From contig OY755044.1 of the NCBI GenBank assembly GCA_963576565.1, positions 96,424,752-96,488,751 on the forward strand: a stretch of DNA of 64,000 nucleotides, read 5' to 3'. Below are positions 43,828 through 55,606 of this stretch, piece after piece (the first letter of the stretch is position 1; each line of letters starts with the position of its first letter). Below the pieces are notes generated by a model. It was not told where the DNA came from. It did not search any database and worked only from the letters and a program-made list of their open reading frames with translations. Position numbers and translations under genes: made by a program. The DNA is from Aspidapion aeneum. Lineage: Eukaryota > Arthropoda > Insecta > Coleoptera > Brentidae.

Positions 43828-44382
43828 AAAAAATCAGCATAATTAGGAATCAATTAATATTTTCAACAAATTTAAATCAATTTATATATAATAAATCTAA
43901 TAGTAAAACTAATTCCATAAAAAAATGACCTAAAAATAAAATTGATGTGACAAATCAAAGAAGATCAAAAACATCATGGTTCGATAAATTTAAGCTAAGG
44001 TCAACTGTAATGAACATAAATTGAACCAAACGCAAAAACCATTACAAAAATTAATAGTGAATAAAAAATAATCAAACGATTTTGTTTAAACAAAAAAAAA
44101 CATTGTTTACGAGCGTGAAAGTTTTTTAATCTATCCTATTCTAAATTTAAACAAAAAACATTTATTCTTCCTATAGTTTGGACATTAACACCAGTATTCA
44201 CTAAACGGTTTAAAGCCCTGGGTTTTAAAATTCCACTTCTAAAAGTATAGATTTTGGTTCAATACTTAACTCATTTTTCCCTTGGATGCAATAGTTTTTA
44301 CTGTTTATATAATTTGTTAATAAATACTTTGCAACATAGGCCAACAAGTTAAATTAAAGAAAGAAAAATCAGAAAAAAGTTG

Positions 44383-44453
44383 TTTTCGGCCGGGACTCGA
44401 ACCCGGATTCTCTTGCTTTGTACGCAAATGCTCTCTCATTAAGCCACCAAAGA
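44383..44453 (-). ncRNA. tRNA-like cloverleaf, copy 1
   Basis: The minus strand folds as TCTTTGG/CCGAAAA acceptor (one mismatch, one GU), D stem GCTT/GAGC, anticodon stem TTTGC/GCAAG with loop GTACAAA (anticodon ACA), and T arm CCGGG-TTCGAGT-CCCGG. The B box GGTTCGAGTCC is perfect. Conserved sequence extends about 100 bp upstream in all three copies, so it is a tRNA-like unit inside a repeat rather than a free tRNA gene. Function is unknown. Confidence 0.65.
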
Positions 44454-44726
44454 CCATACATACATTTTCGGAAAACTTCTATTCATACATGTGTGTGTGG
44501 CGTCTCAATATAAGAACGAGAAACTCTCAGAGTATTAAGTTAATACCCTGAGAGTTTCAAGTGCATTGAGACACCACACACATGCATGAGTAGAATTTGG
44601 TGACTTAATCCCGAGAAACTCTTACACCAATATTTACTAATCCTTAAGACTTAGCATTGTAGACCGGGTTTAAGTATCAAGTCTATAGACTTGATACCGA
44701 CCGGTTTAAGTGTATTTTGTTAATAC

Positions 44727-44969
44727 CAAGGGCGGACCCAGAGGTGCTTCTCGGGGGGGGGGGCACTTTAGGTGAAATTCTCTGTTGGTAAAAAACGGTA
44801 TATATTTTTTTCAGCAGCATTTTACTTAATTAGTCAGAACTAAAAAGTACAATATTTATTTTGAATTTTTATTAGCAAAAACCTTACTTTTTACTCATTT
44901 TTTGTATATTCAGAAAATTCTCGGGGGGGGGGGCAAGTGCCCCTAGTGCCCCCCCTGGATCCGCCACTG
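44727..44969. mobile_element. hAT-type MITE, 243 bp, TSD GTTAATAC
   Basis: Starts CAAGGGCGGACCCAGAGG and ends CCTGGATCCGCCACTG, with GGGGGGGGGG tracts near both ends. Exact GTTAATAC flanks it (44719-44726 and 44970-44977). Related ends occur at 12987 and 59530. No coding capacity. Confidence 0.92.
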
Positions 44970-45880
44970 GTTAATACTCACACTCACATGTCAAATAACT
45001 GCAAAGATTTGGTTTACTCTAATGTGCAGTATGATAGTAAGCATTTCTCAGTGAGTTTCATCTCATATAAATTCCAATTAACTTTAGAAATAAAGAAAAA
45101 CCACATTAAAATTTTGTAACGAAATGTAATTTTTTGAAAATTTAGTCCGTGCAGTCGTAGGATTCCCGTTAAATTAGTCTCAAATTGTAGTGCCACCTCT
45201 GAGGGGTGGTTTAAAGTTCGAAAAAGAATAGAAATAATCCATGATTGACAAAAAAACTTATATACAAAAATATTCAAAGCTAAATAATACATAAACAACT
45301 TAAAACTATATCTGTAGATGCATTACCGTATTAAATACGTATCAATATTTAAATACTGTAGAAAGCACAAGATATATTAGAATCCCTTTTCAATTACACA
45401 TTCACCAAAACAATTGCCCATCGGTTTAATCGTCGCTAACTTGTCTAAAAAATTAACAAGTAAAATATAGCGGACAGCTGACACTGACTTACACCGTTTT
45501 TATTCGACATTTCCTAGTAACGTTTGGAGGTTTAAATATGGCTACCATTTTTAAACCAAAATATTTTATTATTTTTATTTATTTATAACCTTTGTGTGGA
45601 AATAATGTATTTTTTACAACGAAAAAAGATGACCCATATCGCAAGGTATTTATGAACAATTTATATAAATATTAAAAACTATTGCATTCACGGGACAATT
45701 AAGTTAAACCTTCAACCAAAAGGTAGACTTTTAAACCTAGGATTGTAGCACTTAGCACTGTAGACCCTTTAGTAAATACTGTTGTTAGGATATTAACTCA
45801 ATACCCTGAGAGTTTCTCGTTCTTGTATTGAGAAACCACACACATGCATGAATAGAAGTTTTCCGAAAATTTATTTATGG

Positions 45881-45949
45881 TCTTTGGTGACTTAATGAGA
45901 GCGTTTGCGTACAGAGCAAGAGTTTCCGGGTTCGAGTCCCGGTCGAAGA
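45881..45949 (+). ncRNA. tRNA-like cloverleaf, copy 2
   Basis: TCTTTGG/TCGAAGA acceptor with two GU pairs, a weakened D stem, anticodon stem TTTGC/GCAAG with loop GTACAGA, and a perfect T arm CCGGG-TTCGAGT-CCCGG. It is followed by ACAACATTTTTTTT, which could act as a Pol III terminator (T run at about 45955). Same module and orientation relative to its repeat as copy 1. Confidence 0.65.
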
Positions 45950-46419
45950 CAACATTTTTTTTATTTTTCTTTCTTTAATTTCACTTGTTGTTTATAGGCC
46001 ATCTTGTTTCGTTGTAGCAATGACAATATATTTACACAAAACTTAAAAATAAATAAAACAACATATAACATTTTGGTTTAAAAATGGCACCTTTATTTAA
46101 ACCTCCAACGTCACTAGGAGATATCGAATAAGAACGGATTAAGTCGGCTGTCCGCTATATTATACAGTAGACTCGCGCTTGTGTGAACACGAAAAAAATC
46201 TGCACGTTCATACCATGAAGACTGGTCAGACTACGGAAGGTCTATTCTAAAACCGACTTACCTCTGGCAGCAAGAACTAAAAACTTCTTGATTTTTACCA
46301 CAAAAAACGCATTAACACTAAGTAATTCTCGGTAATTCCCCTAAATCTTACCATTTGATTAACACCTCTTTTCCGTTTTTATACGATCGAGACTCGTGAC
46401 TCTTTATACGACTATAATA

Positions 46420-47029
46420 CAGGGGCGCTTACGTGTGTTGAGTATGACGCCACGCGCCGTCGCCGAAGGCCGCATTTCACAGTCGGTCAAATGAAGTTAT
46501 TGGCATTGTTGCGCTGCTAAATTGCAACATAACGTAGCTGGGCGGCTAACGAGATCTGTGCACGGCTAGGAACCCTTTCCTTCGCCCCGCACCGCACTTG
46601 CTCATAGGTTTAGATAGCGAAATCTAGGCAAAAATAGAGCTGCAAAACTTGCAGTTCCAGTACAATTTCGGGCGGGCGGGCTCAGCGTTGCGTGTTTGCG
46701 TTGCGCATTTATTTATTTAGAAGACGCCAAACACATGAGCGGGAGGTTATGGTTGTGTTTGTTGTTTGTTTTTGTATAACTGTGGATAATTTAATTAATG
46801 TAAAAAAATTCTCTCTCTTTACTTATGAAGAAAAACTAAAACTGAAGCCATTGCCCGATATTTTAATAGAAAAGTGTGGTTCAAGCCGGGGAAAATCGTA
46901 TAAAAGGATTTTTACAAGAGAAATTTTTTACTTTTTATAATAGACACGTGATCTAGAGACCGTAAAAAATAGCATTTTTTATACCCTATCGGCAGAACTC
47001 ACAAACTTTACTGTCACGAGCCGCCACTG
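46420..47029 (+). mobile_element. hAT element, TSD CTATAATA
   Basis: Starts CAGGGGCGCTTACGTG and ends GTCACGAGCCGCCACTG. Exact CTATAATA at 46412-46419 and 47030-47037 fixes it as hAT. About 450 bp is shared inverted with 33306-33919, but the left terminal region differs, so the two are independent deletion derivatives or use different ends. Confidence 0.92.
46790..46940 (+). pseudogene. hAT transposase N-terminal fragment
   Basis: Within 46420-47029 the plus strand reads FSLFTYEEKLKLKPLPDILI, then SSRGKSYKRIFTREIFYFL-stop. It resembles the segment before the TTF-type zinc finger of ZMYM1-like hAT transposases (FxxLSxEEKLxIKxLGRPxPDL...KxYxRxFNxxWY). It ends at a stop where WLCGC would be expected. 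All downstream domains are deleted. Confidence 0.55.
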
Positions 47030-47263
47030 CTATAATACATTGATCCTCACTGTTCACACTACTGGCAGGTTCACACAAGTGTGTGTTCACACCAGCGCGA
47101 GTCTACTGTACATGCTAATTATTTTTAGAACTTAACGATAATTACACCGATTTTCAATTGTTCTTGTTGTTGAGTTTTACTGAAAAAGGATTCTAATATA
47201 TCTTGCGCCTTTTACAGTATTTATTTTAGTATAATATTTAGCTTTGAAAAGTTTTCTACATAA

Positions 47264-48280
<1,017 letters not shown>

Positions 48281-48739
48281 TAGTTGATGAAATATTTCTA
48301 TAGTTTACACTACGCCTCAGGAGTGGTAGTACAATGTTAGACTATTTATAACGGAAAACCTATGACGTTAGATGACATTTCGTTACAAAAATTTTATTTG
48401 GTTTTTCTTTATTTTTAAAGTTAATTTGAATTTTTGTAAGATCAAAGTTACTGAGAAATGCTGGCTGCTATTGCACGATAGCGTGAACCAGATCTTTCCA
48501 GTTATTTGATCTGTAAGTATTAAAAAATACACTTAAACCGGTTGGGGTCAAGTCTATACTTAGACTTAGTACCTAGACCCATTGCTAAGTTTTAAGATCT
48601 TAGTAAATAATGATGACTATGTTATATAATAAAACTAATTTGTACATACATAACTGTATGTACTACATTTTTTAACCCGTAGTTTTTTTTCAACAAAACA
48701 AAAAACTATTTTATCAAAATAAATCACAAAATAATTTTA

Positions 48740-49060
48740 ACTGTTTTCCCAGCTCCGAAAACTCATTAAAAACACAGCAGTTTTTCCCTTTGGCTCAGGA
48801 ACCAAAAAGTTAGGCAGGCCCCTGATTGTTGTGGTCATGCCCTTTTCCCCGGAGTGCAAATAAATATTTGTTGCATTTGCAACTTTTTTCCTAAAAAAAA
48901 AGATACAAAATAGTGAATTTTTCCGCAAAAATCTCACGGATGTCCTTAAAATTCGCAGAAACTGTTGCAAGAAACCGAAAGAAGGAAACAATAGATCCGC
49001 AGGTTTCCTGTTACTAGTAACTGCATTGTCTGTCATTTTTATTGCAAGGTATGTGAGAAC
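48740..49060 (+). other. Unassigned coding-like stretch
   Basis: The plus strand reads LRKLIKNTAVFPFGSGTKKL, GRPLIVVVMPFSPECK, one stop, then IFVAFATFFLKKKIQNSEFF and LTDVLKIRRNCCKKPKEGN, ending with a GCAAG|GTATGTGAG donor-like site at about 49048. It is preceded by a polypyrimidine and CCCAG acceptor-like site at 48751. The RPLxVxxxxP pattern vaguely recalls LINE ORF1 proteins. An open minus-strand frame of 99 codons overlaps it. I cannot decide between an exon and a decayed ORF1. Confidence 0.3.
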
Positions 49061-49161
49061 TTAGTTATTGTAACACTATAAAAACATGGGAATTACTTTG
49101 CCGGTTTCACGAAATACACTTAAAATAATAAATTCCTAATGTCTAATAATTGCAACCAAAG

Positions 49162-49919
49162 AAAATACTCTGCCAATCTATGGGCACCTAAGCTCACACT
49201 GGGTACTATAGTTATAGTGTATCTACGTGAAAGCTAACATAACTAAAAACTGAAGTATGTTTTAACATAACATAACTCCAGACTCAATTACCTTTCGTTT
49301 GATACCACACAAGCCATGTTTTGACTTAAACTCTAATTTTTCAAATCTACCCCCACCCTTTTTTTTAAAAACTAAAATGTATTTTGTTTAACTCCAGACT
49401 CAATTACCTTTCGTTTGATATCACACACGCCATATTTCCACTTAAAAACTAATTTTTGAAATTTACCCCCCCCCTTTTTTTTTAAATAAACTAAAATGTA
49501 TTTTGTTTAACTCCAGACTCAATTACCTTTCGTTTGATATCACACACGCCATATTTTTTCATAAACTCTAATTTTTGAAATCTACCCCCACCCTTTTATT
49601 TGGCTTGTGTTCGGTGGATTTTGTTCATTTTTAAATGGGACCATCTCGACCCAAAACCCAGCCTGGGTACCAAATTTCATTAAAATCGGGCAAGCGGTTT
49701 TTGAGTTATGCGCGTTGGTCGTTACAGACAGACATACAGACACACAGACATACAGACAGACAGACAGACAGACAGACGGCGCAACAAAAAAGTTTCAAAA
49801 TCATCTGAAACGCAAAGATATATAAAAATTTTTGAAATCGGAGCAACTTTTTTTTTCTCGAAAAAATTAGGATCACCATAGCTCACACTACTATAGTATA
49901 GTATATGTGTGAGCTAAAA
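49162..49919 (-). mobile_element. HINE-like family A element, copy 8
   Basis: Complete inverted copy: AAATACTCTGCCAATCTATG end, hairpin, three minisatellite units separated by ACCTTTCGTTTGATATCACA, a short CAGA tract (49727-49776) and the end hairpin to GTGTGAGCTAAAAT. Confidence 0.88.
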
Positions 49920-50093
49920 TAATATTTATTAATAAATATTCTTATTTTTATTAATAAATATTATTTTTTTTTTTGATCGAAACTTTTAAAAATGATCATG
50001 ATGATTGCAGGGTATCCAAAAGATAAGGTCAGCTTACCTAAATAAAATAAATCGCTATAATATGCATTCATTCATCATGCGATACTTATTTTT

Positions 50094-50447
50094 ACCTTCC
50101 TAGCCCGCGTAACAATGGCTAGAGAAGGTATTATTTTCGAGGAATTTTTTTTTTCATATAACGCCAAAAATGTGTTATTTGGATGTATTTTGACCTATCC
50201 TAGGTATATCGTCGTGATGTCTGTCTGTGTGTGTGTGTGTGTTATTGTGTATATATTATTACTGTCCGTAACACAATAGCTCGTAAAACGCTGAACCGAT
50301 TTTTATAAAATTTTCAGGTAAAATAGTGTTCGGCACTCTTACGAGCTGATCATCAAAAATCCATCCCAGCTTTAGTTTCTGAGATATTAACAAAAAACTG
50401 TTTTCAATGGCACACCTGATGTGTGATAATAGGCTAGCTAGGAAGGT
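50094..50447 (-). mobile_element. Family B element, 354 bp, with exact 11-bp TIR
   Basis: Both ends are ACCTTCCTAGC (ACCTTCCTAGCCCGCG and, inverted, ACCTTCCTAGCTAGCC). It contains CTAGAGAAGGTATTATTTTC, a GTGTGTGTGT tract and the ACGCTGAACCGATTTTTATA block. It is the best-defined copy for locating the family's ends. No TSD is obvious. Confidence 0.7.
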
Positions 50448-50802
50448 GTCAGAAACGTCATGGATCCATTTATTTTTATACCAAATAATAATAGACATAT
50501 TATCGACAAAAATGACCGCTGATTTTTTCAAAAAAACAGCTCATAGAACTTGGGTATTTTCGGGTGAAAAAGGTTTTAAATCAACATAAAATGTAAAAAT
50601 CAATATTTTCATTTGAAAAAATTACAGCGTGGACACAAAACTTCGTCAAATTTTGTCAAAAACAAAAAGAAAATGTAAAAGATAAAACTTAAAAATGATA
50701 AAATCGATTTTCTCAATTTATTTCGAAAAATTTGAGGTTATGTAGAAAAATTATTTCTACAAGAGTTGTAGGCCTTTTTATTACTTATAACTTTTGTATT
50801 TA

Positions 50803-50968
50803 AGAGTGTTACATTGACCAAGCAGTGTTCTGAGGAGTCCCATAAGGACGAAACAGTTAATTGTCAACACTAATTAGGTGTCCAGTAGATCTTGGACCCC
50901 CGTGAGGTTAAGCTTTCAAGATACTCACGGAAAAATATGAGAGAAACAAAAACTCATTTTTACCCGAT
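50803..50968 (+). repeat. Hammerhead-bearing module, copy 2
   Basis: Counterpart of 23484-23650: GTTACATTGACCAAGCAGTG, the ribozyme, GGACCCCCGTGAG, AAGCTTTCAAG, CTCACGGAAAAATATGAGAG and ACAAAAAC. Here the downstream hairpin CCGTGAG/CTCACGG is perfect. Flanking sequences differ from copy 1, consistent with dispersal of this unit. Confidence 0.78.
50824..50871 (+). ncRNA. Type-I hammerhead ribozyme, core intact
   Basis: Stem I AGTGTT (50824-50829)/AACACT (50866-50871), with an outer ACC/GGT helix across an internal loop. Core CTGAGGA (50830-50836) satisfies CUGANGA. Stem II is GTCC-CATAA-GGAC, then GAAA (50850-50853), stem III CAG-TTAA-TTG with a GU closing pair, and the scissile UC (50864-50865), so cleavage would fall after 50865. 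All invariant positions are present. Open stem I makes it type I, the form found in Penelope-like elements, retrozymes and some SINE-like repeats. Confidence 0.88.
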
Positions 50969-51418
50969 TAGCCACGAAACTTGTTTGGTTTTTGTATTAA
51001 ACTTTTTTTGATAGGAAACCTAGTTTCGCTGAAAACCGTAAAAAACCATTATCCAACCCTAAAACCTCACCCCATTTCACCCCAATTAATCGGATCGAGT
51101 CTGATTTTATTTTCCTATTCTATTTTCAATAGTTTTCATGCTGCTATTAATTTTTTCACTTCCAAAAGCTGCAGTGGTCCATAGTTGCTGTTCTCGAAAA
51201 ATTTACTCAAAAATTTCCTTTGTTTCAAGTTTTCTAAAAAAGTAGTATTTTGCGGAAAATTGAACATACCTATTAAAAGATTTTTCGAAGTTATTTGTTT
51301 AAAGAATGGTTAATTTTTTTGGCCAAAAATCCTACACAAATTACTCATTATTATTAATGGATTCACGCACCTACACAAACAAAGACATCGCCTTGATACC
51401 TTTTGTTTTAAACTAATC

Positions 51419-51586
51419 CAGGGCCCTATCCAAAAAAATTTTCGGAGGGGGATTAAAAAAATTTAAATAAAAATTTGCTTATAGTGCAATTTTTGGTCCT
51501 CTTTGTGTTGCTGAGCACTTTATTTATATTTATTTATTTCGGGGAGGGATTGATCCTCCTTGATCCCCCCCCTGGGTACGGCCTTG
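51419..51586. mobile_element. hAT-type MITE, 168 bp, TSD AACTAATC/AAATAATC
   Basis: Starts CAGGGCCCTATCC and ends GGGTACGGCCTTG with G and C runs inside. The flanking 8-mers (51411-51418 and 51587-51594) match at seven positions. Non-coding. Confidence 0.8.
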
Positions 51587-51636
51587 AAATAATCCAGATA
51601 TACAATGTTAACCAAATTTAGCTATTGGGTAATTTA

Positions 51637-51961
51637 CATGGGCGTACGCAGCGTGGGGCACGGAGGGGCATTTACCCCCCCTAAATGTTGAAAATAATTT
51701 TATAATTTTTTAATTTGAAAATACAATGACAGGGGATAGATTAAGCGGTTTGTGTATGCTTAGTGAAATTAGTTTAAAAAAATACAAATAGAAGTTTTAA
51801 GCAGAATTGCTGAAGATTTTACTGTAATGGGTTAAGATTTTTTTAAAAATGATAATATGTTGGCTTCTTCGTTTTCGTTTTGTTTATTTCAATAAATACC
51901 TATTTTATTCTTGATATTTTGCATTTGCCCCCCTCTAAATTAAATGTTATGTACGCCCATT
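51637..51961. mobile_element. hAT-type MITE, 325 bp, TSD GTAATTTA
   Basis: Ends CATGGGCGTACGCAGCG and TGTTATGTACGCCCATT are inverse. Exact GTAATTTA flanks it at 51629-51636 and 51962-51969. Subterminal CATTTACCCCCCCTAAAT and GCATTTGCCCCCCTCTAAAT are also related. Non-coding. Confidence 0.88.
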
Positions 51962-52359
51962 GTAATTTATTCGAGTTCAACAAATAAAGCAAATTTACTA
52001 TTGGTAATCACAACACCCATCTAAGTATTTAAATATAACCAAAATAGTGTCTAAGAAAAGTGAATTCGATTTGTGGTTTCAATTATCAACCACTTAGTTG
52101 AAAACGTAAAAAGAAATCTTTATTTTCTTTGCTAGTCCTATTAGCACAAATAATGAATAATTTGGTTTATAGACTCTGTTTTGTAAAAGTTAGATTACAA
52201 TAATTTAGGTTGGCAGTACAGCAAAAACCCGGTACGGCTTGCGTACGTTAATACAGTAGATGGATCTGGTTTGAGTTATTATGTAACAAATAAATGCACA
52301 GTTGCTAGGTCAGCGACTGCGTAAGAAAGCGCGTAAAATCGAAATGTAACACAGTAATG

Positions 52360-52475
52360 GCATGGGCGCATCCAGGGGGGGGGCTCAGGGTCCGGACCCT
52401 CCAAACCTAATATTATTTTAGATATTTTCCACATATTTCATGAATAAACAGAAAAAATAGCATAAAATACGCCAT
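52360..52475. mobile_element. Half of a CATGGGCG-ended hAT MITE
   Basis: CATGGGCGCATCCAGGGGGG and ATTTTCCACATATTTCATGA match the left half of 59530-59701. The right end is lost. A matching right half (CCTGGGTGCGACCATG) lies inverted at about 61540-61577. Confidence 0.6.
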
Positions 52476-52484
52476 TATGAATGC

Positions 52485-54395
52485 AATGAATTCGTTCAAA
52501 ATTGATTACATACTGACTACTGAGAAAAACATAGTTAGAGATGTAACAGTCCTACACAGCTTTACAACAGGCAGTGATCACAGGATGGTCAGAACAAAAA
52601 TCTGCATTGATTTCAAAATGATTTTTTTTTTTATAATAACAATGAACAACTTGACCTGAATAAACTTACACAGAATAAAGCTACAGTCGAACCTCTATAA
52701 CTCGAACCTGAAGGGACAACCAAAACAGTTCGAGTTATGGAGAGTTCGAGTTATAGAAACTCGAGTTACATAGGTTAAAATACATGTAAAAAGTGCAGGG
52801 ACCGTTTAAAAGGTTCGAGTTATAGAGGGGTTCGAGTTATAGAGGTTCGAGTTAGAGAGGTTCGACTGTATATACAAAGAAAGGTTAAAGGAACAGCTAA
52901 CCCAAAACTTAAGATGCGAAAACGAAAATATAGATGAAATAAATGATACGCTGACAAGAGTTATGACTAAAGCAGGAAAAGATATCGCAAAAAAGTTAAA
53001 AAGACAAAAAATCTTATATCAGAAGAAATAAAGAACCTGATGGAAAAAAGGCGGAACCTTGAAAAAGAAAGAAAAAGAGTATCGATAGATTACACAGAAA
53101 TAAATAAAACTATAAGAAAAATTATAAAAGAAAGAGCCAAGAAATAAAAGAGGTATAGAAAATAACAGAAATATGTCTAAGGACGACTCTAGGTAGACGA
53201 AATAATTAAAATAAAGGATATGAACGGTATATAAACTAACGTTGAAGAGGATATTATAGGTATTACACAACTATTCTATACAGAATTGTACCAAACAAAA
53301 AGGCAAACATCGCGAGAAACCATGAAGAAACTCCGAACAAAAATAAAGAACATAAACTCAGAGCTACAACCTAAAATAAGCAAATCGGAAATAAAGGCAG
53401 AAATGCTCTAGTACGGTGGCAAAACTGTAGATAATACTCTCCATATTCTCCTGAATAAAATACTAAAAGACAAAATAATCCCAAACAACTGGAAAGAATC
53501 AATAATCATTATTCTACAAAAGGCGATAAAGCAGACATAAAAAACTATCGACCTATAACACTCCTCAATATAATTGATAAGCTTTTCAAGAAAATATTAA
53601 CAGATAGACTAACAAGAAAATTTGACGAATATCAATCAAAACATCAAGCAGGCTTCAGAAAAGGTTTCAGTACATGACCACTTATTAACCATGAAAATCC
53701 TAATAGAATAAGCCAACGATTATCAAAATATATTGCGTTTATAGACTTTGAAAAAACTTTCGATAGCATTGAGCACTGGGCAGTAAAAGTATCTTTACTT
53801 AATAGCCGAATAGATCACAGATACACAGACTTAATAGCCAATATATCAACAACATCAATAAAAATCCACGAAGGAACCAAGCACAGACTTCTAAAAAACC
53901 ATTTAAGAAGTCTGTGGAACCAAGTCAATCCGTATAATCAGACAGTGACACAATATAGGCCCCAAAAGATGTTTTTTAAAACTTAGATTGGGAAGAAATA
54001 GGCATCAAAATAACCGGACAATACTTGAACCACCACAAGATATGCAGATGATATCGCCTTAACAAGAGATAAGAAAGAAGAACTGATAAAAATGCTGAAA
54101 AAACTGGATACAGCAGCTAAAAATATAGACTTGAGTATGAACTACACTAAAGTGAATAATCATAACAAATACAAAATATATTATGATCAGAATAAATCAA
54201 GAAAAAATAAAACAAGTAGAGGAAAAAATATATAATATAATAATGAACCTGGGACAAATTATTAAACTAAAAAAAGAGAAACAGCTGAAATCAAGAGACG
54301 AGTAAAATTGTCCTGGGTAGCATTTGGTAACTTAAGCTACATATTAGAAAATAAAAAATTGTCCAAAATGAAAAGTAAAACACTATTTGATAGAC
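52485..54395 (+). pseudogene. LINE endonuclease-reverse transcriptase relic with nested MITE
   Basis: Reads FKIDYILTTEKNIVRDVTVL and TGSDHRMVRTKICIDFKM (APE-type endonuclease, SDH motif, 52497-52620). Then come the EN-RT linker (KEQLTQNLRCENENIDEIND), IIPNNWKESIIIILQKA, IDFEKTFDSIEHWAVKVSLL (motif A), RYADDIALTRDKKEELIKML (YADD box, about 54036-54095) and a thumb piece VKLSWVAFGNLSYILENKKL. Several frameshifts and stops break it. The same family occurs at 62385-62830. This is the most complete LINE in the window. Confidence 0.85.
52684..52868. mobile_element. pogo/Tigger-like MITE, 185 bp, TA target
   Basis: Ends CAGTCGAACCTCTATAACTC and GTTAGAGAGGTTCGACTG, flanked by TA (52682-52683 and 52869-52870). 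GTTCGAGTTATAGA units are repeated inside both arms. CAGTCGAACCTC...-type ends with TA duplication are characteristic of pogo-family MITEs in arthropods. It splits the LINE between endonuclease and linker. Confidence 0.85.
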
Positions 54396-54634
54396 CAGCA
54401 ACAGAATCCGATGATTCTTTAGACCAAAGTCCAGTGATGTAGGTATGAAAGATTTTTAATTTATTTTATTTTATAATTCAAAACAAAGTATTTTTTTTAT
54501 TAAAAAATAAAAAATGTTTCCCAATATACAAACAAAACTTTATCTGAGTATTACACCATTATTAAGGATTTTTGTTAAATTAAGAAACCACTGGGTTTCT
54601 TCTAGAAAAATAAAAATCACTAATTTGTCAGGTA

Positions 54635-54841
54635 CAGTCGGAGACTGTTTAAATTTCCGCAGCCGAAAATAAAAAATATTCGTATTAGAAATTTGAAGAA
54701 CCAGTTTGAACTAAATACAAAAATGGGAACCTTACCTCTGTCTATATTAATACATAGTTAAAAAACTCTTTTTTCTGACATCTTTAAATTATAAATTTTA
54801 ACTGAAAAAAATACACCGGCAATTTAAACAGTCCCTGACTG
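54635..54841. mobile_element. TA-flanked MITE, 207 bp
   Basis: Ends CAGTCGGAGACTGTTTAAAT and ATTTAAACAGTCCCTGACTG are inverse, with TA at 54633-54634 and 54842-54843. Non-coding. A Tc1/mariner or pogo-type element by target and CAGT ends. Confidence 0.8.
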
Positions 54842-54896
54842 TACCATCGCTTTCCCCAAAAAAGGTTATCAAAAAATTATAATTGATGTTGTATTA

Positions 54897-55455
54897 AAGT
54901 GGCACCGCGTCATCAAAACCGGGATGGGCGGAAAGGTAGTAGAGGGGTACATACAGTGGCCCGCACTTCCTGTAATTTTTTTATTGGTATTGATTCCCAA
55001 AACGAGGCATTGCACTTATTAGTCATTAGCTTACTATTTTACTTGCTTTTTATTTATGTCTTCTTCTAAACGATTTTATTAGAAAGGAACATATATACTC
55101 TTGTCTGGTTGTTACGAACATATTGATTTAGCCGGGCTATGACGTTTTCTATTCGTTGTTGTTTTGACTGTTTTAATTTCAAACAAATTGGGACCGACTT
55201 TTTACAAAACAAATTACCGTTTTTGCAACTAAATCAATATTTTTTTAAATCTAATTTTGAATCCTCTTTTATGTTTCGGATCTTTATTTATTAGGTAAGT
55301 ACCTATTTTATATCTCCTTTAAAAGGTCTCGGTGTTTTATTATAGACATATAAAGCGGCACAATGCAGGTACCAAGTGAAACAAGTTTTTGGGGCTTCTT
55401 TACATAGATTTTGCCGCAAAACTTGGTTTACCATAGCTTTGACGCGGTGCTACTT
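54897..55455. mobile_element. TIR element with AAGTGGCACCGCGTCA ends
   Basis: AAGTGGCACCGCGTCATCAA and TTTGACGCGGTGCTACTT form a TIR of about 16 bp. CAAAACCGG/GGTTTACC further in are weakly related. No exact duplication is evident (TTA and ATA flank it). No coding frame. Superfamily not assigned. Confidence 0.5.
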
Positions 55456-55606
55456 ATATACATACTGCCATTATTAAAAATCTTAACCCCAAATTTGTAA
55501 TAAACAAAAACAATTTTGATTAAAACCAAAACGATTTCAAAGCACATCTTTTACTATTTAAATTCGCCAACGGTCCATCTACGCTGGCTTAACATCTTTC
55601 TAGCTA

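Larger units (their letters stand above)
44150..46165. repeat. Compound inverted repeat containing two tRNA-like modules
   Basis: Inverse-related blocks: 44340-44540 against about 45790-45985; 45465-45600 against about 46025-46160 (GGACAGCTGACACTGACTTA, CGACATTTCCTAGTAACGTT, TTTTTAAACCAAAATATTTT). A local palindrome is centred near 44541 (ACTCTCAGAGTATTAA|GTTAATACCCTGAGAGT). TTTAAACC and GTAGACC phrases recur at unit edges. This looks like two or three copies of one element inserted head to head. A partial third copy is at 59790-60000 and a further scrap at 48525-48610. Confidence 0.6.

Noticed and set aside
44383..45949. Functional tRNA genes
   Set aside because: Acceptor or D stems are imperfect, the unit is embedded in a repeat with conserved upstream sequence, and the ACA anticodon is unusual. 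Better described as tRNA-like repeat modules.
46692..46790. N-terminal extension of the hAT fragment (MFALRIYLFRRRQTHEREVM...)
   Set aside because: The region before about 46790 is shared antisense with 33306-33919 in a non-coding part. Only the FSLFTYEEKL... segment resembles transposase.
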